Position numbers and translations under genes: made by a program. Positions 24,899-31,300 of a stretch of DNA of 64,000 nucleotides are shown one piece after another. The stretch lies in assembly GCA_020637495.1 (NCBI GenBank), contig JACJVV010000002.1, positions 248,001 to 312,000 on the forward strand. Direction: 5' to 3'. The DNA is from Candidatus Woesearchaeota archaeon. GTDB lineage: Archaea > Nanobdellota > Nanobdellia > Woesearchaeales > JACJVV01. Under the pieces are notes generated by a model. That model searched no databases. It was given only the letters and a program-made list of their open reading frames with translations, and was not told the origin of the DNA. Position 1 is the first letter of the stretch. Every line of letters begins with the position of its first letter.

Positions 24899-25492
24899 TT
24901 ATTCTACTGTAAGATCAAACCTTAGCTCAACTTCATCATTAACCCCAATATACTCAATCCCAAATTCTTTCAGAGATATGACAAAATCAGCAGAAACACT
25001 CTCTTCACCGACATCTACTGGAAAACTTATGTCCTTCGTTATACCATGGAATGTCAAAGGTCCAGATGCAATGCCATCATTGATCTCAGCATCAAACAAT
25101 ATTACTGGGTAATTATCAACATCGAAGAAATCAGCATTCTTCAGATGAGTATCAAGTCCACCAATCCCAGTGCTGACACTTGATGGATCTATTGAACCGC
25201 GTAATCCGATTATGTTACCATCTTCAATGATAAGGACACCTGCCCATTCCTGGAAAGTTCCATTGTGTGATTTACCAGGACCAAATCCCTCAAATTGTAT
25301 TGAACTGGATTCGTGATCTATTACTGCCTCCAAAGCATCGCTCTCAGGCATCTCACTGCTGTTTGAAATCTCTTCAACTGCAGCCTGCTCAGCATCGATA
25401 TCACTTATTGTAGCTCTCGGAACATCTTCAGATGGACTGCAAGCGATAAGCAACAGGCTAAGAACTGTCAATAAAATATAGCTTATTTTCAT
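24899..25492 (-). CDS. YceI-like lipoprotein
   Basis: A 197-residue protein from ATG 25492, the start that lies 26 bases from a TATA box. Residues 1-16 are a signal with lipobox LLIAC, so it is a lipid-anchored envelope protein. Residues ~45-195 match YceI: a beta-barrel with SSIQFEGFG, GLDTHLKNADFFDVDNYP (the LDxHLKxxdFfdv motif), LTFHGITK and a final ELRFDLTVE. YceI proteins bind isoprenoid lipids such as quinones. Together with the cytochrome b5 lipoprotein and DoxX nearby it suggests membrane redox functions. Confidence 0.85.
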   Translation of the reverse strand: MKISYILLTVLSLLLIACSPSEDVPRATISDIDAEQAAVEEISNSSEMPESDALEAVIDHESSSIQFEGFGPGKSHNGTFQEWAGVLIIEDGNIIGLRGSIDPSSVSTGIGGLDTHLKNADFFDVDNYPVILFDAEINDGIASGPLTFHGITKDISFPVDVGEESVSADFVISLKEFGIEYIGVNDEVELRFDLTVE

Positions 25493-25511
25493 GAATGAAC
25501 AAGTCTCCAAT

Positions 25512-25523
25512 CAGTTTAAATAG
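25512..25523 (-). promoter_or_regulatory. TATA box of the YceI-like gene
   Basis: On the minus strand CTATTTAAACTG is centred 26 bases from ATG 25492. It decides that start over an upstream in-frame ATG at 25510. Confidence 0.6.
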
Positions 25524-25603
25524 ATTGTGAAAGTAAAAATCAAAAAAATAATTGGAGAAATAAGTAGAAATAAGGAGAAATAAGAAAATAGAAAAGAGAT
25601 ACT

Positions 25604-26095
25604 CTAATCTCCCAGAACACCTATCTCAAGACCTGCCAGTTCATTCTCTGGCCTTGTCTGTCCACCATGCTTTCTGTCAAAAGCAGCACTTCCATCGATA
25701 CCGCATATCTTCATGATGTTCCTTTCACCACCTGGATGCTGAGAAACAAATGGAGTCAAGTCATAGACAAAACCATCAACAGTTGTCCAGCAATCATCTT
25801 CAGTGGCATGCATTGCAACCTCTTCCAATGTGTACTCTCCATCATTTGCTGTATCATCTGCAGCATTCGCATCTATAGTGTCTGTTGCATCGGTGTTATC
25901 TTCCATTGCGGCAGGATTAGTGTCAGGCTCAGCTGCAGCCTGCTGATCATCCTGTGAAGGTTGATTATCGACCATTGAGTCCTGATCTGCAGTATCTGTA
26001 ACCTGCACGTTATTTGCATCATTGCTGGCGCATCCTAGTAGGAACACAGCCATAGCAACAATCAAGAATATAGGTAATGCTCTTATTATCTTCAT
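25604..26095 (-). CDS. Cytochrome b5-domain lipoprotein
   Basis: A 163-residue protein from ATG 26095, whose first base region overlaps the DoxX stop (ATGA). A signal peptide ends in lipobox FLLGC. Residues ~25-90 are an acidic Asp/Ala/Thr linker. The C-terminal ~75 residues are a cytochrome b5 domain: YTLEEVAMH, WTTVDGFVYDLTPFV, HPGG with the first heme His, and FDRKHGGQ with the second. It should carry heme on the outer face of the membrane and pass electrons. It is co-transcribed after DoxX, with YceI just downstream. Confidence 0.9.
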   Translation of the reverse strand: MKIIRALPIFLIVAMAVFLLGCASNDANNVQVTDTADQDSMVDNQPSQDDQQAAAEPDTNPAAMEDNTDATDTIDANAADDTANDGEYTLEEVAMHATEDDCWTTVDGFVYDLTPFVSQHPGGERNIMKICGIDGSAAFDRKHGGQTRPENELAGLEIGVLGD

Positions 26096-26472
26096 TTTAA
26101 CCTCGCTCTTATTGCCCACATATGCTCTGGGGTGAATACCAACACAAGTGTTGCTGCCATGAGGCCTACATCACGTAGCATTATTTCACTCCATCCAAGA
26201 TTGACTATAACACCAAGCAGAAGCAACGAAGCAAGTATAGCTGCAGGTCTTATCAGCAAACCGAGAAGAAGCATTATTCCTGCTAAAGTCTCAAGAATGC
26301 CTATAAAGACAATGAAACCTACAGTACCTACTAGTGGTATAGACATTATCCAATTGCTTAGCCAATATATCTGCTCGCCTGGATCAATTATTGCTAATAT
26401 CCCAAAGTACAGAAATATCAAAGCCATCACAACCCTAAGGAATAATAGGGCGATAAGATTTTTATCTTTCAT
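26092..26472 (-). CDS. DoxX-family membrane protein
   Basis: A 126-residue protein from ATG 26472, chosen because a TATA box is 25 bases upstream; the frame is open further to 26541. It has four hydrophobic segments, with an N-terminal FLRVVMALIFLYFGI, an ETLAGIMLLLGLLIRPAAI segment typical of DoxX/SURF4-like proteins, and a final VFTPEHMWAIRARLK. DoxX proteins serve in membrane redox complexes or quinone-linked reactions. It is the first gene of a two-gene operon with the cytochrome b5 lipoprotein. Confidence 0.85.
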   Translation of the reverse strand: MKDKNLIALLFLRVVMALIFLYFGILAIIDPGEQIYWLSNWIMSIPLVGTVGFIVFIGILETLAGIMLLLGLLIRPAAILASLLLLGVIVNLGWSEIMLRDVGLMAATLVLVFTPEHMWAIRARLK

Positions 26473-26492
26473 ACTTGATTGCTCAAATGATA

Positions 26493-26502
26493 CTTTATAA
26501 TG
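26493..26502 (-). promoter_or_regulatory. TATA box of the DoxX-cytochrome b5 operon
   Basis: On the minus strand CATTATAAAG is centred about 25 bases from ATG 26472. This gives leaderless spacing and supports that start. Confidence 0.55.
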
Positions 26503-26584
26503 TTTATGGAAAATGGATGAACAAAGAAAAAGCCAGAACATGGTACCAAAAGAATTATTAACAGGCTAATACAAACAGAAGGAT

Positions 26585-27574
26585 ATGCCAATAGGAAACC
26601 TAAAACTTCAGAATCCTTTCTTCCTTGCACCTATGGAAGCTGTAAACTGTGCTTCATTCAGGATTTTATGCAAAGAACGTGGAGCAGGACTTGTATATAC
26701 TGATATGATTGATGCTGATAAATTCTATGAGAATGCAAGACAATATGGAGATGCAAAAGCAGTCAAACGCTTCATCAATCCGCAGAAGCAGGAAGAGCCA
26801 TTGGCTGTCCAGATGGGTGGAGGGGATATCAATACACTACGATACCTTGCAGAGATTGCTCAAAAGATACCTGAAGTGAAGATGATTGACCTTAACTGTG
26901 GCTGTCCTCTAGAATACATGCTTGACAAGAAAGGCGGATGCTATCTGATGAAAGAGCCAGAGCTATTATATGATATTGTCAGAGAGCTTCGCAAAGCAAT
27001 AAAGATTCCATTCACAATCAAATTGAGATCTGGCTGGGATGATGATACGAAGAATGTTATTGAAGTGGCAAAAGAATTGGAAAAGCTCGGCATTGATGCA
27101 ATAACCGTGCATGCCAGGACAAGAAAACAGAAATATGATAGGAAATCAGACTGGCCATTAGTAAGAAAAGTTAAGGAATCAATAAGCATCCCTTTGATAC
27201 TCAGCGGAGATGTTACAAACATCTATCTTGCATACATGGCATTCCAGCACACAAAATGCGACTTTATCATGATCGGAAGAGGAGCAAAGAACAATCCATC
27301 AATCTTCAAAGCATTGAACGAATGGTACAAGGATCCTAAGGTTATGCCAAACAAACCACAATTCACATACGACAAGAACCCAAAGACTGCAAAGAAAGAT
27401 TTCATGGAATGGTTGAATCTCTACAAGAATGTTGAACACAGGAATGTATTCACAGAGATCCAGGACCATGCATTATGGACTATTGTTGAGCTTAAGGGCA
27501 ATGTGCAGCTCAAGAAGAAGCTCATGAAAGCAAGATCAGAGAAAGATATTGTTGCTGTGATAAAAGAACTCTGA
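26585..27574 (+). CDS. dus: tRNA-dihydrouridine synthase
   Basis: A 329-residue FMN-dependent TIM barrel of the Dus family. FFLAPMEAVNCASFR near the N-terminus and DLNCGCP..KKGGCYLM carry the catalytic Cys and FMN-binding context. It also has KLRSGWDDD, TVHARTR and SGDV plus MIGRGAKNNP for FMN phosphate. It reduces uridine to dihydrouridine in the D-loop of tRNA. The length matches the family. It is divergent from the DoxX operon and ends 74 bases before the permease gene. Confidence 0.9.
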   Translation: MPIGNLKLQNPFFLAPMEAVNCASFRILCKERGAGLVYTDMIDADKFYENARQYGDAKAVKRFINPQKQEEPLAVQMGGGDINTLRYLAEIAQKIPEVKMIDLNCGCPLEYMLDKKGGCYLMKEPELLYDIVRELRKAIKIPFTIKLRSGWDDDTKNVIEVAKELEKLGIDAITVHARTRKQKYDRKSDWPLVRKVKESISIPLILSGDVTNIYLAYMAFQHTKCDFIMIGRGAKNNPSIFKALNEWYKDPKVMPNKPQFTYDKNPKTAKKDFMEWLNLYKNVEHRNVFTEIQDHALWTIVELKGNVQLKKKLMKARSEKDIVAVIKEL

Positions 27575-27619
27575 TTATTTCGAATTTCTAGGAATAATTT
27601 CGATTTTGTCGTCGACAGG

Positions 27620-27627
27620 TATTTTAA
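27620..27627 (+). promoter_or_regulatory. TATA-like box of the permease gene
   Basis: TATTTTAA-type sequence is centred about 26 bases before ATG 27649. It favours that start over ATG 27631. Confidence 0.4.
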
Positions 27628-27648
27628 GGTATGCAACTGCTCCAATAT

Positions 27649-28842
27649 ATGTTCACACAAATAATAATAGCAATCTTTTTAGGAATCTTAGCAGGGATAA
27701 TAACCGGCTTGACTCCAGGTATCCACATTAATCTGATCTCAGCAATCCTAGTAGCAAGTTCAATTTTCTTACTAAGGTTTACAGAACCGATAACTTTGGC
27801 AGTTTTCATAATATCTATGTCTGTCATCCATACTTTCCTTGATACAATCCCATCAGTATTTCTTGGAGCACCTGACTCTGCAACAGCATTAGGTGTGCTT
27901 CCTGGACACAGATTTCTCCTGAAAGGACAAGGCTTGTTCGCTGTAAAATTAACAATCATTGGAAGTTTCTTTGCTACAATCATCTCAATAATATTCTTTC
28001 CTCTTTTTGTAATAATCATCTCAACGATATATCCCTTAATATCACCATTCATCAAATACTTTATTGTCGCAATAGTTCTCTTCATGATCCTAAAAGATCG
28101 TCATAAAATCTGGGCAACAATTATTTTTGCGATAAGTGGAATTCTTGGCCTTCTCTCACTCAACATCAACCTAACAAACCCATTATTCCCTCTTCTATCA
28201 GGAATGTTTGGAATATCTACATTGCTTTACTCATTGAAAGACAAGAACAATCTTCCACAGCAGGCAGAGAAGGAAGAGAAGATACCAAAGCCACTTCTTC
28301 TGAAAGCTTTAGCATCCGGATGTTTTTCAGGATATCTTACAGCAGTAACACCTGCGCTTGGCTCAGGCATGGCAGCCGTCATTTCGTCACAGATCACAAG
28401 AAAACTTGGCGATATTGGGTTTATGATATTGATAGGCAGCATCTCTACTTTCAATATGATACTCTCTTTGGTAACATTCTATGTTCTGGATAAAGCAAGG
28501 AACGGATCAATTATCGCATTACAGTCATTGATTGAGAAGATAAATTTTCCACAATTGATAGTAATATTAGCATCAGTATTAATAGCAGGAAGCATAGCTG
28601 TCTTTCTTGCATTGAACATCAGCAGGATTTTCTGCAAATTCATCACAAGAGTGAATTATACTAGACTGATCTTGGTCATAATCATGTTCATAGTATCAAT
28701 GACGATACTTTTATCTGGTTGGAAAGGGATGATAATCCTAATGACGTCAACAGCAGTTGGGCTGATACCAGCAATTAAAAAAACAACAAGGACGATGGGC
28801 ATGGGATGTCTGATTGTTCCTGTGTTAAGCTATTTTTTCTAA
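27649..28842 (+). CDS. TctA-like archaeal membrane permease
   Basis: A 397-residue polytopic protein with about ten hydrophobic segments. The first contains GILAGIITGLTPGIHINLI, the Gly-rich TctA motif, and the repeat SGCFSGYLTAVTPALGSGMAAVIS appears in the second half, so the protein has two inverted halves. It belongs with the archaeal TctA/DUF112 family, related to the large subunit of tripartite tricarboxylate transporters. No TctB or TctC partner is seen, as usual for the archaeal form. The substrate is unknown. Confidence 0.8.
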   Translation: MFTQIIIAIFLGILAGIITGLTPGIHINLISAILVASSIFLLRFTEPITLAVFIISMSVIHTFLDTIPSVFLGAPDSATALGVLPGHRFLLKGQGLFAVKLTIIGSFFATIISIIFFPLFVIIISTIYPLISPFIKYFIVAIVLFMILKDRHKIWATIIFAISGILGLLSLNINLTNPLFPLLSGMFGISTLLYSLKDKNNLPQQAEKEEKIPKPLLLKALASGCFSGYLTAVTPALGSGMAAVISSQITRKLGDIGFMILIGSISTFNMILSLVTFYVLDKARNGSIIALQSLIEKINFPQLIVILASVLIAGSIAVFLALNISRIFCKFITRVNYTRLILVIIMFIVSMTILLSGWKGMIILMTSTAVGLIPAIKKTTRTMGMGCLIVPVLSYFF

Positions 28843-28869
28843 ATCTCTGCCGACTTCAGAAATGCATAG

Positions 28870-28878
28870 GTTTATAAT
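28870..28878 (+). promoter_or_regulatory. TATA box of the 133-residue gene
   Basis: GTTTATAAT is centred about 26 bases before ATG 28901, consistent with a leaderless mRNA. Confidence 0.55.
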
Positions 28879-28900
28879 AATATAATCAACTTTCTGCAGC

Positions 28901-29302
28901 ATGGAAACTCAGAGTGCAATTACTGGTGTAGCGATACCAAGATCAGAGACAGAATTCATCAATGACCCATCTCAAATTACAAAACAAATAGCTCAAGAAG
29001 GGATAGAATATCTTTTGGAAGTTGGTATCAGGTTAGTAGATGTAGATGGACTGCATCCATCAGCTAGTTATGCAATAAACGAAGCAATTTCAGCAATATC
29101 TGCATTTGAGGATAGAATCAGAAAAATTAACACTCAGTACAATTCAAACCACATTTATAGTGATCTTGTATATGCCCTGGATTGTCTTGCTAGAGGGATA
29201 TTGCATACTCCAAATGCTCAAATCCTAAACAATCAGATATTCTACAATCTTACACAGACAAGCCTGAAATTATCTGCATTGCCTCTTAGAATGGCTAGAT
29301 AA
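28901..29302 (+). CDS. Hypothetical helical protein
   Basis: A 133-residue soluble protein, mostly helical with many Ile, Asn, Ala and Ser residues and no Cys, signal or membrane segment. I do not recognise it. A good TATA box in leaderless position supports its reality. Its stop codon directly abuts the stop of the convergent metalloprotease gene, with no gap. Confidence 0.5.
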   Translation: METQSAITGVAIPRSETEFINDPSQITKQIAQEGIEYLLEVGIRLVDVDGLHPSASYAINEAISAISAFEDRIRKINTQYNSNHIYSDLVYALDCLARGILHTPNAQILNNQIFYNLTQTSLKLSALPLRMAR

Positions 29303-30229
29303 CTAATCTAATCTTTTGAAATAATCCACTATCTGTCTTTTCTGGCGATCAGTAATATCAAAACCATACTTTGCTGCTGGATCAACGCTTCTATAGCTCA
29401 TCAAGTTAGGCAATCCTTCAGAAACATAATCATCAATATTAGGATCATCAAAAGTGTGTCCTAATCCAAGAAGATGAGCAATCTCATGAGCAACAGTATC
29501 AGCACCAGATTTGACATAATAAGATTCTGGCCTGGAATCATTCTCATATCCTAGATTAGACAACATCTCACTAAGCTTGTCAGTAAGCTCACTAAGAGAG
29601 ACTGATAATGGATTAAGCAAGAATACTGAGTTATCGCCAAGATGAGCTTCTCCTAATCTAAATAGATAATAGCTATCAAGTTCGGAATCAAGTGCATCAA
29701 GTTTAGACTTGCTCATTACAGCTAGATCTTCATAAGTAGCAACTACTTCAAGATAAAAGTCCTCTGTGACTTTTGAATATCCTTCACCTTTCCTCAACTC
29801 ATCTAATTTCTCCTTATAATCTAAAGCCTGAGCAGATGCATTCTCAAGGATGAATTGCAATTTCTCACGTTCAGGCTTGATTATCCGATCTGCAATCTCA
29901 TCAATGCCTAGCTCAACAATATTGAATGAAGCTGGCAAAGCTATAGGCAGATCATTCTCATTTAGATAGAATCTGAAATCTACGTCAACACCAATATCAC
30001 CATAGAATTCTTTGACTAGTCCAAATATCTGGTCCACACCATGCCTCACATAGAATCCATCTGGCTTTAATACTACATTGCACTGAAGAGTATAGAGTGG
30101 AGCTGCTTCTACCTGATCAACCAATAAGGGTTGAAATTCAGAGTCAGCTATTTTCCCATCAATACTTCCAGCTGCAGCAGTTCCAACTGCTGCTGCCAAA
30201 GCCAATACAGTGCTGGTTAACTTGTTCAT
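29303..30229 (-). CDS. Secreted metzincin-type zinc metalloprotease
   Basis: A 308-residue protein. A signal peptide (LTSTVLALAAAVGTAAAG) is followed by a 220-residue region with helical segments. HEIAHLLGLGH (248-258) is a full metzincin HExxHxxGxxH zinc motif, and LMSYR (Met277) supplies the Met-turn. It should be exported and cleave proteins or peptides. A predicted TATA box and a palindromic operator candidate sit upstream. The nearest families are matrixin-like and archaeosortase-independent archaeal matrixins. Confidence 0.85.
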   Translation of the reverse strand: MNKLTSTVLALAAAVGTAAAGSIDGKIADSEFQPLLVDQVEAAPLYTLQCNVVLKPDGFYVRHGVDQIFGLVKEFYGDIGVDVDFRFYLNENDLPIALPASFNIVELGIDEIADRIIKPEREKLQFILENASAQALDYKEKLDELRKGEGYSKVTEDFYLEVVATYEDLAVMSKSKLDALDSELDSYYLFRLGEAHLGDNSVFLLNPLSVSLSELTDKLSEMLSNLGYENDSRPESYYVKSGADTVAHEIAHLLGLGHTFDDPNIDDYVSEGLPNLMSYRSVDPAAKYGFDITDRQKRQIVDYFKRLD

Positions 30230-30233
30230 TTTA

Positions 30234-30263
30234 TACTACTTAGTAGTAATAACTTATAAATAT
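30234..30263 (-). promoter_or_regulatory. Promoter and operator-like palindrome of the metalloprotease gene
   Basis: The minus-strand TATA box ATATTTATAAG (30253-30263) has leaderless spacing to the start at 30229. Between them lies TACTACT-T-AGTAGTA (30234-30248), a perfect inverted repeat that matches the palindrome at 19546-19558. Confidence 0.55.
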
Positions 30264-30296
30264 TTCGTTTTCTAAACAAGATTGCTCTTCCACAAC

Positions 30297-30305
30297 CTTT
30301 AAATG
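30297..30305 (+). promoter_or_regulatory. TATA box of the 110-residue gene
   Basis: CCTTTAAAT is centred about 27 bases before ATG 30329, so the transcript is probably leaderless. Confidence 0.55.
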
Positions 30306-30328
30306 TATAATACCTTTCAGATTGTGAT

Positions 30329-30661
30329 ATGAAGATAGCAGAACTATGGAAACGTGGTGAGTTCTGGAGCGCTATCGTTGCTGGAATGATGCTCTTTTTA
30401 GGAATAATTGGTAGTATAATGGTTGCACTAGGGACATGTGTGTTCTGCCTATCAGCAGCAGCAGCATTCCTTTTAGGGATATTTGGGATAAGCCATAGCG
30501 TATTGATAGAATTCAATATATATTTCTTGATAGCAGGGATTTTGTTCACAGCATTAAGCATATTTCTGTTCATGAACAGGAGGAAATGCAAGGATGGGCA
30601 ATGTAAGATGAATAGTACTAAAATTAAGATAAACTCCAAAAAGACTAATAAATCCAAATAA
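30329..30661 (+). CDS. Small two- or three-pass membrane protein
   Basis: A 110-residue protein with hydrophobic segments at about 17-45 (with CVFCLSAAAAFLLGIFGI following) and 60-82, and a strongly basic C-terminal tail (KCKDGQCK...KKTNKSK). It carries a Cys-x2-Cys (TCVFC) within the membrane region that could be redox-active or bind a metal. No family is recognised. Transcription is leaderless from its own TATA box. It lies upstream of the DUF1761-like gene with a 41-base gap. Confidence 0.55.
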   Translation: MKIAELWKRGEFWSAIVAGMMLFLGIIGSIMVALGTCVFCLSAAAAFLLGIFGISHSVLIEFNIYFLIAGILFTALSIFLFMNRRKCKDGQCKMNSTKIKINSKKTNKSK

Positions 30662-30702
30662 TTTTATAAATCCCGCTTTCTAGAATAATACTGGGTGATA
30701 AT

Positions 30703-31095
30703 ATGGTCGATTATATTGCTGTAATTGTTGCAGCTATTGTAAGTGTAGTCTTAGGGATGATATATTATGGTCCACAAGCATTTGGGAAGCTATGGATGAA
30801 GCTTGCTAATGTAAAGAAAAGCAGCAGCAAAAGCAAGATGAAGATTTCTATGTTATTAGGCTTGATCCAATCAATAGTTATTGCATGGGTACTTGCTATT
30901 TTCATCGTTGACACTGCTGACATTTGGGCAGCAGGAAGGATAGCATTGCTTATATGGGTTGGATTCATTGTGACAACAAAAGCAGGTGTTGTCCTATGGG
31001 AAGGCAAATCATGGAGATTATGGTTGTTAAACATAGGATATGATGTCATCTCATTGGTAGCAATGACATTGGTTTTATTCTATTGGCCGTGGTGA
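30703..31095 (+). CDS. DUF1761-like membrane protein
   Basis: A 130-residue protein with four hydrophobic segments. The start VVLGMIYYGPQAFGKLWMKL (a Gly-x-x-Trp/Tyr-Tyr-x-Pro pattern with FGKxWM) and the end WLLNIGYDVISLVAMTLVL match the DUF1761 family of small membrane proteins, which is common in bacteria and some archaea. Its function is unknown. GGTGAT precedes the ATG. It may share a transcript with the preceding small membrane protein. Confidence 0.7.
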   Translation: MVDYIAVIVAAIVSVVLGMIYYGPQAFGKLWMKLANVKKSSSKSKMKISMLLGLIQSIVIAWVLAIFIVDTADIWAAGRIALLIWVGFIVTTKAGVVLWEGKSWRLWLLNIGYDVISLVAMTLVLFYWPW

Positions 31096-31122
31096 TGCAC
31101 GGCACTTTCTTTTCTATTCTTT

Positions 31123-31180
31123 CAACTTTTTCTTAACCAATCAATAGTACTTGATAACCAAGTGATAGTACTAGACAACC
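31123..31180. repeat. Three imperfect repeats at 21-base spacing
   Basis: ATAGTACTTGATAACC (31144-31159) and ATAGTACTAGACAACC (31165-31180) match at 14 of 16 bases. A weaker copy ends in TTAACC at 31138. The AACC ends are exactly 21 bases apart, two helical turns. This suggests a regulator binding one DNA face upstream of the CAP-domain gene. Confidence 0.45.
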
Positions 31181-31269
31181 TCCTAGTAACATAGCATTTA
31201 AACATAGTTAAACACAAACATCCACGTCTAGAAATATAATACTTGAACTATAAGACAGAGCTGATAAAT

Positions 31270-31278
31270 GCTTAAATA
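31270..31278 (+). promoter_or_regulatory. TATA box of the CAP-domain gene
   Basis: GCTTAAATA is centred about 27 bases before ATG 31301, leaderless spacing. Confidence 0.55.
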
Positions 31279-31300
31279 GCGTCCAGAGATAACATTCAAC

